Positions 32,466 to 41,444 of a DNA stretch of 64,000 bases are shown here, piece by piece. Position numbers and translations under genes: made by a program. This DNA comes from Nitrospira sp. bin75. Its GTDB lineage: Bacteria > Nitrospirota > Nitrospiria > Nitrospirales > UBA8639. Within the stretch, counting starts at the first letter, position 1, and each line of letters starts with the position of its first letter. Below the pieces are notes generated by a model, which ran no database searches, was not told the DNA's origin, and was given only the letters and a program-made list of their open reading frames with translations. The stretch is taken from positions 1 to 64,000 of the forward strand of contig MPMZ01000010.1 in the NCBI GenBank assembly GCA_002238765.1. The letters are read 5' to 3'.

Positions 32466-32983
32466 GAGGCATCCTCCTCGTCAGCAAATCCCAGTTCGAC
32501 GGCGCGTTTCAGTGCTTGGGCCTTGACCCGGGCATCATCGAGCGCGCCGTTGGTCAAGCCGTTGATGCCATAGGCAATGCGATTCCCTCCAAAGGCAACG
32601 AGCGAGACGTGTTTTTCTTCCCCCGGTTCGAAGCGCACGGCGGTGCCCGCCGGGATTTTCAGTCGAAAACCGAATGCCCGCTCCCGAGAAAATCGCAAGG
32701 CGCGATTCACTTCAAAAAAGTGGCAATGCGAGCCCACCTGAATGGGCCGGTCACCATGGTTCGTCACCGTCAGCGTCAGAGTCCGGCGACCGGCAAAGGC
32801 GACGATGTCGTCCGTACCCAACAGGACTTCACCGGGAATGACAGGAGCCTGTTCGGCCCCGGGGACACCTTGTTGTTTGGGCGTGCGTGGTTTTGCGACT
32901 CTTGTGCTTTCTGTCGTGTCGCGTGTGCGGGATTGTTGTGGTTTTTTGGAGGACGGTTTTGGGGAAGGCTGCTTTTTTGCCAT
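32462..32983 (-). CDS. ureB: Urease beta subunit UreB with basic N-terminal extension
   Basis: 173 residues from ATG 32983 (an upstream TTG at 33007 is in frame). The canonical UreB begins at [15 protein letters not shown] (about residue 49) and ends normally; [18 protein letters not shown] and [17 protein letters not shown] identify it. Typical UreB has about 100-110 residues. Here some 48 extra residues, rich in Lys, Pro, Ser, Gln and Arg, precede the domain, and no start codon exists at the usual position, so the extension must be translated. Its role is unknown. Confidence 0.95.
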   Translation of the reverse strand: MAKKQPSPKPSSKKPQQSRTRDTTESTRVAKPRTPKQQGVPGAEQAPVIPGEVLLGTDDIVAFAGRRTLTLTVTNHGDRPIQVGSHCHFFEVNRALRFSRERAFGFRLKIPAGTAVRFEPGEEKHVSLVAFGGNRIAYGINGLTNGALDDARVKAQALKRAVELGFADEEDAS

Positions 32984-33092
32984 GATCAAAATTCCATCAG
33001 TAAACAATTCGCCTTGTTCTCATGAAAAGCGCGTCAGTCGAAGAAACGCACGAATTGTGGCTTCCGGCCTTGGGCAGGACGTGGCGCGCGCC

Positions 33093-33395
33093 TCATCGGA
33101 TGGGATTATGGACGGTCACGAGTTTTGTTCCATCGGGAAAGGTGCCTTCCACCTGAATTTCCGGCAGCATTTCCGGCACGCCGGACATGACGTCGTCCCT
33201 GGTCAACAAAGTTGCCCCGTCACTCATTAGGTCGGAGACTGAGCGTCCCTCCCGAATGCCTTCCAGTATCGCGGCGGTAATGTATGCGACTGCCTCGGGA
33301 TGATTTAATTTCAGCCCACGGGCTTTTCGGTCCTTGGCCAGTTGTCCCGCGACGTAGATGAGGAGTTTCTCTTGTTCTCTTGGACTGAGATGCAT
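33093..33395 (-). CDS. ureA: Urease gamma subunit UreA
   Basis: 100 residues, standard size. [46 protein letters not shown] and [22 protein letters not shown] are the UreA signatures. Starts 4 bp after the urtE stop, so transporter and urease are joined in one transcript. A 109-bp gap without clear hairpins separates it from ureB. Confidence 0.98.
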   Translation of the reverse strand: MHLSPREQEKLLIYVAGQLAKDRKARGLKLNHPEAVAYITAAILEGIREGRSVSDLMSDGATLLTRDDVMSGVPEMLPEIQVEGTFPDGTKLVTVHNPIR

Positions 33396-33399
33396 GAGT

Positions 33400-34110
33400 T
33401 TATACCACCAGGTGTTGTTTGACCGTTTCTTCCGTTAATTCCGAGACGGGCCCCGATGCCACCACCGCGCCTTTGGCCATGAGTACAAACGTATCCGCCA
33501 GGCGGGAAGCAAATTCAAAATATTGTTCCACCAATAAAATAGCGAACCGGCGTTGAGTTTTAAAGCCCTCGATGACTCGCTCGATTTCGATGACGATCGA
33601 TGGCTGGATGCCTTCCGTCGGTTCATCCAACAACAACAGTTTGGGTTGTGTCAGCAGGGCTCGGGCAATGGCGACCTGTTGTTGTTGGCCGCCGCTGAGG
33701 ACGCCGCCCGGCCGGGTGAGAAGTGCGGGTAAGGCCGGGAAAAGCGTGTAGACTTCTTCATAGGCTAATTCGGCGGTTTGCTGGTCTTTGGCTCCTTGAC
33801 GGGCTTCAAGCCCCAACCGAAGATTTTCTTCGACCGTCAGATGAGGAAACAGTTCCCGGCCCTGGGGGACGTACGCAATCCCCCGGGCCACCCGGCGATC
33901 GGGAGATTGCCCGGTCATGTCTTCGTTATGCAAGTACACGTGCCCGGTTTGTGGTTGAAGCAAACCCATGATGGTTTTCAGCAGGGTCGTTTTCCCGACT
34001 CCGTTTCGTCCCATGAGGCAGACGACCCGTCCATCCGGGACATCCAGGGAAATATCCCGCAAGATATGACTTTCCCCATAAAACACATTGAGTGTTTCAC
34101 ACCGGAGCAT
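33400..34110 (-). CDS. urtE: Urea ABC transporter ATPase UrtE
   Basis: 236 residues of the LivF type. Walker [16 protein letters not shown]-loop [18 protein letters not shown], signature [15 protein letters not shown], Walker [16 protein letters not shown]. The GIQPSI after Walker B is typical of UrtE over LivF. Overlaps urtD by 14 bp. Confidence 0.96.
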   Translation of the reverse strand: MLRCETLNVFYGESHILRDISLDVPDGRVVCLMGRNGVGKTTLLKTIMGLLQPQTGHVYLHNEDMTGQSPDRRVARGIAYVPQGRELFPHLTVEENLRLGLEARQGAKDQQTAELAYEEVYTLFPALPALLTRPGGVLSGGQQQQVAIARALLTQPKLLLLDEPTEGIQPSIVIEIERVIEGFKTQRRFAILLVEQYFEFASRLADTFVLMAKGAVVASGPVSELTEETVKQHLVV

Positions 34111-34927
34111 CGGCTTCTTTCTGTCGTCCGAGATAAATCTCGATCACGCGAGGATCGTTTTGAATATCCTCGACGAATCCCTCGCACAGGACGGTGCCTT
34201 CGTGCAGAACCGTGACCGTTTTCGCGATTTGCCTGACAAACTCCATGTCATGTTCAATCACGATCAGGGAATGCTTATGCGTCAGCGATTGAAGGAGTTC
34301 GCCGGTCTTTTCCGTTTCCTGCTCCGTCATGCCCGCCACGGGTTCATCGATGAGGAGTAGTTCGGGGTCCTGAAGAAGGACCATGCCGATTTCCAGCCAT
34401 TGTTTTTCGCCGTGTGACAGTTGGCCGGCAAGCACGTCAGCCTTATTCGTCAATCCGATGACCTCCAAGGTCTGGGCAATTTTATCAGACTCATCGGAAT
34501 TTAGCCTGGACAATAAGGTGGCAAAGACTCCCTTGTTCTTTCGACGGAGCGAAAGGTCCAGGTTGTCCCACACGGGGAGGGTCGTATAGACCGAGGGGGT
34601 TTGGAATTTCCGGCCGATGCCCAAGGCCGCGATGTCATTTTCCCGGAGGCCGATCAGGTCCGTGGCCTGACCGAAAACGACGCGCCCGGATATGGGTTGT
34701 ACTTTCCCAGAGATCACGTCCAATAGCGTGCTCTTGCCGGCTCCGTTAGGCCCGATCACCACTCGAAGCTCACGGTAATCTACGACCAGGTTGAGCTTAT
34801 TCAAGGCTTTAAACCCGTCAAAATCAACCGTCACGTGGTCGAGATAGATAATCGACCGTTGGTGTCTGGACCCTATGACCCTTCGTCCGTCGGTCTGTTC
34901 GCTGGGGGCTGGAACGTACTCGTCCAT
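34097..34927 (-). CDS. urtD: Urea ABC transporter ATPase UrtD
   Basis: 276 residues of the LivG type. Walker A VIGPNGAGKSTLLD, signature LSHGEKQWLEIGMVL (HGE-Q-W is typical of UrtD), Walker B LLLIDEPVAGMTEQET. A 25-residue polar N-terminal tail precedes the domain. Overlaps urtE at its end and lies 9 bp after urtC. Confidence 0.96.
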   Translation of the reverse strand: MDEYVPAPSEQTDGRRVIGSRHQRSIIYLDHVTVDFDGFKALNKLNLVVDYRELRVVIGPNGAGKSTLLDVISGKVQPISGRVVFGQATDLIGLRENDIAALGIGRKFQTPSVYTTLPVWDNLDLSLRRKNKGVFATLLSRLNSDESDKIAQTLEVIGLTNKADVLAGQLSHGEKQWLEIGMVLLQDPELLLIDEPVAGMTEQETEKTGELLQSLTHKHSLIVIEHDMEFVRQIAKTVTVLHEGTVLCEGFVEDIQNDPRVIEIYLGRQKEADAPV

Positions 34928-34936
34928 GGTACACGA

Positions 34937-36094
34937 TCAGTCGGTCACGGCTGCCTTTTCGATTTTCGATTTCCCGAAAGGAAGCATCGAATAGGCTTTC
35001 TTGAATATTCCCATGATACCTTTGGGGAAGAACATGACGACGGCGATAAAAAGCCCGCCCAGGAAAAAGGGCCAGAGCTCGGGAAAATGGTTGGTCAACG
35101 TGCTGCGCATGTAGTTGACGCCCGCCGCTCCGATGATGGCTCCCGATAGGGTCCCTCGTCCTCCCACGGCCACCCAGATCACCATCTCGATCGAGGGGAG
35201 GACTCCTATCTGGTTGGGTGTGATAATCCCGACCTGCGGGACGTAGAGCGCGCCGGCGAGACCGGCTAACCCGGCGGAGATCACAAACACAAACAACTTG
35301 TAACTCGCGGGCGAGTATCCGGAAAAAAATACGCGCTGTTCGCAATCACGAATGGCGATCAACACGCGTCCCGCCCGGGATCGGGTGATCCACCGGCAGA
35401 GAAGGTAGGCCAGGCCCAGGAACAGGATGGTCACCATGTACATGACGAGCTGGGTTGCGGGGTCATTCAACGAAAACCCCTGAATGTGCTTGAAGTCGGT
35501 CAAGCCATTCGTCCCGCCCAGATTGGTTTCATTCCGATTGAAGACCAACCAGGCAACGAGCGCGAGCGCTTGGGTGATAATGGAAAAATAGACGCCGCGA
35601 ATCCGGCTGCGGAAAACGAAGAAACCGAAGATCGCAGCGGCGGCCATCGGCACAAGGACTATGGCAGCCAATGAAAACGTCAGACTGTAAAAAGGTTTCC
35701 AAAACCAGGGAAGCTCTTTGACCTGGTTCCAGACCATGAAGTCGGGAAGGGCATTGCCATAGACGCCCTCCGTTCCGATTCCCAACATCAGGTGCATCCC
35801 CATGGCATAGGCCCCAAGCCCGAAAAACACACCGTGGCCCAAACTCAAGACGCCGGTATATCCCCAAATCAGATCAATCCCCAGGGCCAAAATGGCAAAC
35901 GCAAAAAATTTCCCCAATAGATTCAGGGTAAAGTCGGACACGTGAAAGAGCGAATCATCGGGCAAGAGATTGAGGAGAGGTACACCCGCAAAGAGGAAGA
36001 CTCCCACGACCCAGAATGCGGGACCTGCTCCCATGTGAGAAATCACGCTTGAGAGGCAGGTCGCGAGGCGGCCTCGTGGATGCTCAGGAGTCAA
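34937..36094 (-). CDS. urtC: Urea ABC transporter permease UrtC
   Basis: 385 residues, LivM type with about ten membrane helices. IDLIWGYTGVLSLGHGVFFGLGAYAMGMHLML and GRVLIAIRDCEQRVFFSGYSPASYKLFVFVISAGLAGLAGALYVPQVGIITP are UrtC hallmarks, and WVAVGGRGTLSGAIIGA closes the family pattern. Start is a TTG at 36094 overlapping the urtB stop by 11 bp; an ATG further in would cut the first helix. Confidence 0.95.
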   Translation of the reverse strand: MTPEHPRGRLATCLSSVISHMGAGPAFWVVGVFLFAGVPLLNLLPDDSLFHVSDFTLNLLGKFFAFAILALGIDLIWGYTGVLSLGHGVFFGLGAYAMGMHLMLGIGTEGVYGNALPDFMVWNQVKELPWFWKPFYSLTFSLAAIVLVPMAAAAIFGFFVFRSRIRGVYFSIITQALALVAWLVFNRNETNLGGTNGLTDFKHIQGFSLNDPATQLVMYMVTILFLGLAYLLCRWITRSRAGRVLIAIRDCEQRVFFSGYSPASYKLFVFVISAGLAGLAGALYVPQVGIITPNQIGVLPSIEMVIWVAVGGRGTLSGAIIGAAGVNYMRSTLTNHFPELWPFFLGGLFIAVVMFFPKGIMGIFKKAYSMLPFGKSKIEKAAVTD

Positions 36095-37625
36095 GGTGTC
36101 GTCCCTTCAGTGCAAAGAGTCCGGAGGGCCGGACCTGGAGGAACAGGATGATGAGCACGAGAATGATCACTTTCCCATACACGGCCCCGAAACCGGGTTC
36201 CAACAATTTATTGAGTGTGCCGATGCCGAAAGCGGCGGTAATTGTTCCGGCGAGTTTCCCGACACCACCGGCGACGACGACCATAAAAGAGTCCACAATG
36301 TAATTCCGCCCGAGTTCGGGATCCACGTTTCCGACCAAGGTGAGGGCGCTGCCGGCCAAGCCTGCCAAGCCCGAGCCGAAGGCAAAGGTATAGGCGTCCA
36401 ACTTCCTGGTGGGAATGCCCAAGCAGGCGCTCATCTCGCGATTTTGTAAAACGGCGCGTACCCGAAGACCGATGCCCGTTCGAAACAAGAGTATATAGAT
36501 GCCGGCGACGCAAAAAAGGGCCAGGAAGATGATGAAAAGCCGGTTGTAGGGAAGTTGCACGCCGACCACGACCTGCGCGCCGCCCCTGAGCCAGCTTGGG
36601 GCCTGGACTGCCGTGAGATCTCCGAAGATGAGGCGGGCGGTTTGGATCAGGACGAGCCCGACTCCCCAAGTGGCGAGTAACGTCTCGAGGGGTCTTCCAT
36701 AGAGAAATCGAATGAGCGTGCCCTCCAGGATCCATCCGATGAAAGCCGCGACGAAAAAGGCGCAGGGGAGAGCCAGGAAGAAATAATAATCAAAGAGGTG
36801 TTCGCCGAGGTACGCTCTGAATCCTTCCTGCACGACGAACGTGGCATAGGCTCCGATCATCATCATTTCGCCATGCGCCATATTGATGACACCCATGAGA
36901 CCGAATACAATGGCCAGTCCCAGGGCCATGAGAAGCAGAATGGATCCAAGACTCAGGCCTTGCAGCAGCATTTCGATGCCTCGTGTGACGTCCTGCCATT
37001 TCTGTATCCGGCGACTCGCTTTTTCCGATTCGTCTTTTAGTGCTTGCTGTTCGAGGTTGCCGGCCCGTTGGTTTGCAAAGTCCTGTAAAATCGGAAGAGC
37101 TGCGGCACTGCGCATGTCACCCAGCTTCTGAATGGACGCGAACTGCACTTGTGGGTCGGCGCTTTCGAGGTTGAGTAGATGAATGGCCTCTTCCAGGTCG
37201 TATCGAACCCAGTGCTCTTTCTCACCGGACAACGCGTGCTTGAGGATCGGTAACGCTTCCGGCGTGCCTCGTGCGCCAAGGTCTCTGGCCGCGGCCCGAC
37301 GGTCCTCCTTGTCCGGACTGGCCAGCCCCGCTTTGTTCTTGAGCAGGTTGATGACGGGCTTTATCAGCCTCCGGACGCGCCGGTTCGTATTCGAGCGAAA
37401 TTCTTCAAGTTGAGGAAGCAGGGCGGGATCGCCGTTTTTCAAGAGATAGTCGACCGCCAGTTTTTTTTCAGGCCACGGGCCTTCAATGAGCGAGGTCATG
37501 GCCTCTTGCATCGTCATGATTTCGGACGATGCCGGGGATGATTCCTGGGCAATGGCAAGGCTCGACACGGACCCGGAAAAGAGCACCAGCCACGCGAACA
37601 AAACGGGCATGAACGATCGTTTCAT
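36084..37625 (-). CDS. urtB: Urea ABC transporter permease UrtB with periplasmic helical repeats
   Basis: 513 residues from ATG 37625 (MKRSFMPVLFAWLVLFSG, a signal peptide ending near AIAQ). The open frame continues upstream but only overlaps the urtA spacer. Residues 30-210 form HEAT-like helical pairs (PEALPILKHALSGEKEHWVRYDLEEAI, AAALPILQDFANQ), as in long UrtB proteins. The LivH-type permease follows: LALGLAIVFGLMGVINMAHGEMMMIGAYATFVVQE, and FAFGSGLAGLAGSALTLVGNVDPELGRNYIVDSFMVVVAGGVGKLAG. Confidence 0.95.
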   Translation of the reverse strand: MKRSFMPVLFAWLVLFSGSVSSLAIAQESSPASSEIMTMQEAMTSLIEGPWPEKKLAVDYLLKNGDPALLPQLEEFRSNTNRRVRRLIKPVINLLKNKAGLASPDKEDRRAAARDLGARGTPEALPILKHALSGEKEHWVRYDLEEAIHLLNLESADPQVQFASIQKLGDMRSAAALPILQDFANQRAGNLEQQALKDESEKASRRIQKWQDVTRGIEMLLQGLSLGSILLLMALGLAIVFGLMGVINMAHGEMMMIGAYATFVVQEGFRAYLGEHLFDYYFFLALPCAFFVAAFIGWILEGTLIRFLYGRPLETLLATWGVGLVLIQTARLIFGDLTAVQAPSWLRGGAQVVVGVQLPYNRLFIIFLALFCVAGIYILLFRTGIGLRVRAVLQNREMSACLGIPTRKLDAYTFAFGSGLAGLAGSALTLVGNVDPELGRNYIVDSFMVVVAGGVGKLAGTITAAFGIGTLNKLLEPGFGAVYGKVIILVLIILFLQVRPSGLFALKGRHLDS

Positions 37626-37734
37626 GATGTTGCGTTTCAGGAACCGGATATCCGGCTCATCGTGTCTGACTTTCATGGCTCGGCAAAAGCGTGGCGGGTT
37701 CAGGATCATGAATCGACCCTGAATCCGCACCGTT

Positions 37735-39108
37735 TCACGCCTTCTTGTACGTGCCTTTGTGATTGACCCAGTCACACCCTTTATCAGGGCTGGTATATTC
37801 ACTCCAGGGTTCCGGCCGCACGAGGTCCGTTTGCGAAATGATCGTAAATTGTCCGTTTTTGCGAATCTCGCCGATGAGCACCGGCTTGTGGGTATGATGG
37901 TTGACCGCATCCATCTTCTTCTTGCCGCCGGGTGCATCGAATTCCAACCCGTACACGGCCTTTCGTACGGCGTCCACGTTGACCGCGCCGGCTTTTTCCA
38001 CGGCCTGTTTCCAGACGTGGACGCCGAAATAGGCGGCTTCAATCGGATCGTCGGTGACTCGTCCGTTCCCACCCGGCAGTCCGTTCTTCTGACAATAGGA
38101 TTTGAAGTCGGACACGAATTTCTTGTTTCCCGGCGTGTCAACGCTCTGATAATAATTCCAGGCAGCCAGATGTCCGACTAACGCGGTCGTGTCCATGCTG
38201 CGAAGTTCATCTTCGGCCACACTGAAAGCCATGATGGGAACGTCTTCCGACCTGAGGCCCTGATTGGCAAATTCTTTGTAGAACGGCACGTTGCTGTCCC
38301 CGTTGATCGTACTGATCACGGCCGCGTCTCCACGACGGGAAAATTGCCTGACGTTGCTGACGATGGTCTGGTAATCCTGGTGGTGGAACGGGGTATATTC
38401 CTCACCGATATGTGAAGCGGGCACGCCCTTGGCGAGCAGCATCGCCCGCAAAATTTTGTTCGTCGTCCTGGGATACACGTAATCCGTTCCCAACAGGTAG
38501 AATTTCTTGTAGCCTCCACCTTCCTCGCTCATCAAATAATCAACGGCGGGAACGGCTTGTTGATTGACGGCAGCTCCGGTATAGAACACGTTTCGCGAAC
38601 ATTCTTCCCCTTCATATTGCACGGGATAGAACAACAACCCGTTGTTGCTTTCGAACACGGGCAGCACGGATTTGCGACTCACGGATGTCCAACAACCAAA
38701 CACGGCGGCGACTTTATCGACCAGGAGAAGTTGTTTGGCCTTTTCCGCAAACAAATCCCAATTCGAGGCGGGATCGACGATCACGGGCTCGATCATCCGC
38801 CCGAGGACACCTCCCGCGGCGTTGATTTCTTCAACCGCCATCAACACCACGTCTCTCAATGAAACCTCGCTGATGGCCATTGTGCCACTCAAGGAATGCA
38901 GCACGCCTATCTTAATGGGTTCTTTGTCTGCGGCATAGGACAGCGCGTAATTCCCCAGGTTGCCCAGAAGCGCCGCGATGCCGAATCCTGCCGCGGTCTT
39001 CCCGGCGTCCGTGAAAAATTGGCGCCGGCTTTTCTCAGGTGTCTGGTCGAGCGGGTTCTCTGCCTTGTTGTCCATGGTTTCGGAAATACGTTCTTTCGGT
39101 GAATTCAT
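37735..39108 (-). CDS. urtA: Urea ABC transporter substrate-binding protein UrtA
   Basis: 457 residues from ATG 39108 behind GAAGGAGA (an in-frame ATG at 39153 lacks a ribosome site). [23 protein letters not shown] near residues 27-50 looks like a twin-arginine signal peptide. The mature part is a periplasmic binding protein: [56 protein letters not shown], all UrtA-specific, with [13 protein letters not shown] at the end. Captures urea in the periplasm. The Tat-type signal fits with the two tatC genes here. Confidence 0.97.
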   Translation of the reverse strand: MNSPKERISETMDNKAENPLDQTPEKSRRQFFTDAGKTAAGFGIAALLGNLGNYALSYAADKEPIKIGVLHSLSGTMAISEVSLRDVVLMAVEEINAAGGVLGRMIEPVIVDPASNWDLFAEKAKQLLLVDKVAAVFGCWTSVSRKSVLPVFESNNGLLFYPVQYEGEECSRNVFYTGAAVNQQAVPAVDYLMSEEGGGYKKFYLLGTDYVYPRTTNKILRAMLLAKGVPASHIGEEYTPFHHQDYQTIVSNVRQFSRRGDAAVISTINGDSNVPFYKEFANQGLRSEDVPIMAFSVAEDELRSMDTTALVGHLAAWNYYQSVDTPGNKKFVSDFKSYCQKNGLPGGNGRVTDDPIEAAYFGVHVWKQAVEKAGAVNVDAVRKAVYGLEFDAPGGKKKMDAVNHHTHKPVLIGEIRKNGQFTIISQTDLVRPEPWSEYTSPDKGCDWVNHKGTYKKA

Positions 39109-39176
39109 GTTTTGCGTCTCCTTCAATGTATCATTGGAATGTTGGCTTGCCATGTTGTCAATACATCAAGTTGTCG

Positions 39177-40397
39177 TTAGATCTGCCACTGAAGGGCCAA
39201 CTTGATGACGCCGACGTCGTCACCGGTGACACCTGGCGTCCAATTTCTCCCTTTCGTGGCAATATCGCCATATTGATAAAACAGTGAAATCTTGGCGTTG
39301 TGCCCGTCGATGATGTAATTCGTGCCGAATTCAATTTCACTCCGGCTGGTGCTGAAGTCCGGATTATTCGCCGTATACCGGACATAGGGTTGAAATTGTC
39401 CGATCCCTAATTTTTGGGGAAAAAGGTACAACCCCGTCGCCGTCCAGGAATCTCCGTCGAACAGGCAAAAGCAGCCGGGGCCACCTTCGGTCAAAGCTTC
39501 ATCGAAAGTAGCCTGAGACATTCCGGTATCAAACGCTTTATATTCTCCTTCAAAGGTCAGGACGCCCTTGTTCGGCAGGACTTTTTCCATCAGGAGATCG
39601 GTACTGTAGCCTGTGAAATCCGATTGATTGGCGGCTGTGCCGGCCCCGTCTTCGTGGTGTTGCAAGGCGAAAGCCAGGGTCAGGATGTCTCCCCCTTTAC
39701 CATAATAGGTGCTGCTGGTGTAATAGCCCGGGTTTTTTTCCACGTCCCAGAAGTTGTAGCTCACGCGACCCGCCCAGAGCAGGTTGTCGCCCGTATTCGG
39801 ACGTCCAGCCATACCCGAATGATCGACCCCGTCAAATACCCCGACGACGTAGGTCAGCCGCTTGTCCTCGAAAAAGGCGCCCCAGAGGTTGACCCCGTCG
39901 TCACGGCCGAACCGGCCCGCCACGAAGTTGCCGAAGTCAGACGGGTAGAACGGCGTCTTATTGAAATCAAAGGTGTTTTGGAAATAGGGACCGTCGAGTT
40001 CGGCGCGATCCGACGGGACCAATTGCCGGCCCGCCCAGATGTTGATGTACTGATTGAACTCGAATTTGCCGATGGCGTCGAGGACAATCATCGTGCCGCT
40101 GCTGTTGTCTCCGAGGCAATTCGTACAGTCCGTGTTGAATTCAATTTTCAGGTACTTGTGGAATTGCCCGTTGACGTAGAGCCGCATATTCTCCAACCCG
40201 AAATGCTTGCTCCAATTCTCGCCATCGGCGGCACCATCCTCCTGTGCGAAGAAATGCACCCGTGCTCCGGCGCCGATACTGAGCCACTTGTCATCGCCGA
40301 ATTCGAGTTTCGGACCGGCCAATGCGGGTACTGTGAACAACAACATCACGAAGAAAATAATATTGAATGTGGTGTATTTGAGTATATTCATGGACAT
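39177..40397 (-). CDS. Outer-membrane porin, probably for urea or short amides
   Basis: 406 residues. Signal peptide (IIFFVMLLFTVPALAG), then alternating polar/aromatic beta strands ending in LALQWQI, the aromatic C-terminal strand of a 16-strand-type barrel. Internal FGLENMRLYVNGQFHKYLKIEFNTDC, VWAGRQ-like INIWAGRQLVPSDRAEL and SEIEFGTNYIIDG resemble phosphate-selective porin O/P-like and amide porins. First gene of the urea cluster, 68 bp before urtA, so it most likely lets urea or short amides across the outer membrane. Two Cys in DCTNC may form a loop disulphide. Confidence 0.85.
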   Translation of the reverse strand: MSMNILKYTTFNIIFFVMLLFTVPALAGPKLEFGDDKWLSIGAGARVHFFAQEDGAADGENWSKHFGLENMRLYVNGQFHKYLKIEFNTDCTNCLGDNSSGTMIVLDAIGKFEFNQYINIWAGRQLVPSDRAELDGPYFQNTFDFNKTPFYPSDFGNFVAGRFGRDDGVNLWGAFFEDKRLTYVVGVFDGVDHSGMAGRPNTGDNLLWAGRVSYNFWDVEKNPGYYTSSTYYGKGGDILTLAFALQHHEDGAGTAANQSDFTGYSTDLLMEKVLPNKGVLTFEGEYKAFDTGMSQATFDEALTEGGPGCFCLFDGDSWTATGLYLFPQKLGIGQFQPYVRYTANNPDFSTSRSEIEFGTNYIIDGHNAKISLFYQYGDIATKGRNWTPGVTGDDVGVIKLALQWQI

Positions 40398-40569
40398 ATT
40401 CCTTTTTCATTTTCAGAATCAATTTTGCAGAGTTAAGAACAACGCAAAAACAAAGAAATCAGAAAATCATCATTGAGGGTTTCGGCAATGCGGGAAACAC
40501 CGTTGTTTTCTTGGGAACCGCGAATCCTCCGTTTGGAGCCCTCTTTTTGCCGTCATCCGTGAGATTGAC
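40398..40569 (-). promoter_or_regulatory. Spacer between leader terminator and porin start
   Basis: No gene. On the minus strand it runs from the terminator to the porin ATG, with a small hairpin CTCCAAACGGAG (about 40526-40537) and AAAAGGAAT as ribosome site. If the leader terminator is read through, this becomes a long 5' untranslated region. Confidence 0.45.
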
Positions 40570-40613
40570 AAAAAAAAACGCCCTTCTGGTCCGAACCACA
40601 AACCAAAAGGACG
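40570..40613 (-). terminator. Rho-independent terminator at the end of the urea-operon leader
   Basis: Minus strand: CGTCCTTTTGGT (40613-40602), 11-nt loop, ACCAGAAGGGCG (40590-40579), then nine T (40578-40570). It lies about 110 nt after the promoter at 40693-40721 and about 170 nt before the porin ATG. It might instead end the nitroreductase transcript. Confidence 0.85.
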
Positions 40614-40686
40614 TCAATGTCCTTACTCATGTTCTATAGGCTGGTCAGGAAAACCTCCTCGTTTTCCAACCGCGCCATCTTATGGT
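40570..40686 (-). ncRNA. Structured leader or small RNA upstream of the urea operon
   Basis: Inferred transcript of about 117 nt from the promoter at 40693-40721 to the terminator. A 5' hairpin pairs GGAAAAC (40667-40661) with GTTTTCC (40654-40648) around loop GAGGAG, extended by GGTT/GACC. Then AGGAC (40623-40619) can pair with GTCCT (40612-40608), which overlaps the 5' arm of the terminator. The two hairpins cannot form together, the layout of a transcription attenuator or riboswitch. I do not recognise a known riboswitch class. Confidence 0.5.
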
Positions 40687-40692
40687 TGAAGG

Positions 40693-40721
40693 CTTATATC
40701 GGAATGGTTTTTAAATGTCAA
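40693..40721 (-). promoter_or_regulatory. Strong sigma-70-like promoter for the urea operon leader
   Basis: Minus strand TTGACA (40721-40716), 17-bp spacer, TATAAG (40698-40693). Both hexamers are at or near consensus and the spacing is ideal. It lies 50 bp beyond the nitroreductase stop and points to the porin-urt-ure genes. Confidence 0.75.
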
Positions 40722-40771
40722 GACTCAAGACAAATGGGAAAAATGCATTGCCTGTCCGGCTGCGAACAGTA

Positions 40772-41386
40772 TTAAGGATGTTCTTCTTTTTTGAACCGGC
40801 CGGTTACGATGATTTCCTCTAACGGGCGCCGGTCGTTTGGCTGCTCTCTCTCTTGAAGGTGAGTGGGCAGGGATTCCTTGGGTGCCCGCTTTCCTATCGC
40901 GATCATGGCCAGGACGTCGTAATGGTCCGGTACGTGCAGTGCTGTTCTGGCCTTCTCGTAATCGAATCCCTGCATCCCGTGCACGACGAGTCCTCGTCGT
41001 GTTCCCTCCAACGCCAGATTTTCCCACGCCGCACCGGCATCGAAGGCATACGTGGCGGCGGGTTTGTCATTCCGTTCAAAGAGCTTTCTGGCCGTGACGA
41101 CCACCAGAACGGCGGCCTGCCGAGCCCAGACTTTATTGCCTTCGGCCAGCAAATCCACAAACGTGTCCCAGAACTTGGTTTCTCGCTTCGCATAGACGAA
41201 TCGCCACAGTTGCGCATTGTTCGACGACGGAGCCCAGCGAGCCGCTTCAAACAGAGGCATAAGCTCGCCATCGGACAATTCCTCACCGGTCATCGATCGG
41301 GGTGACCATCGGTTGACGATAAGGGGATGAATGTCATAGTTCGGCTTTCGCTGCTCTCGTACTTCTTCCGTCAGTGAATCGTTCAT
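40772..41386 (-). CDS. Nitroreductase family protein
   Basis: 204 residues. FMN-binding pattern: VNRWSPRSMTGEEL (SxRxF-like opening), ARWAPSSNNAQLWRFVYA, and GAAWENLALEGTRRGLVVHGMQGFD followed by LAMIAIGKRAP. These enzymes reduce nitro compounds, quinones or flavins with NAD(P)H. Upstream of the urea-operon promoter on the same strand; no functional link is evident. Confidence 0.9.
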   Translation of the reverse strand: MNDSLTEEVREQRKPNYDIHPLIVNRWSPRSMTGEELSDGELMPLFEAARWAPSSNNAQLWRFVYAKRETKFWDTFVDLLAEGNKVWARQAAVLVVVTARKLFERNDKPAATYAFDAGAAWENLALEGTRRGLVVHGMQGFDYEKARTALHVPDHYDVLAMIAIGKRAPKESLPTHLQEREQPNDRRPLEEIIVTGRFKKEEHP

Positions 41387-41444
41387 GTCATGTTCCTTTC
41401 ACGTGCCTCTGTTTTCCTTCGCTGCCAGTCTGGAATAAGAAAGC

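Noticed and set aside
37626-38141. Long N-terminal extension of UrtB
   Set aside because: It overlaps urtA and lacks protein-like composition; a signal peptide starts at 37625.
40570-40686. Known guanidine (ykkC) or NiCo riboswitch
   Set aside because: The conserved sequence blocks of those classes as I know them are not present; a covariance-model search would settle it.
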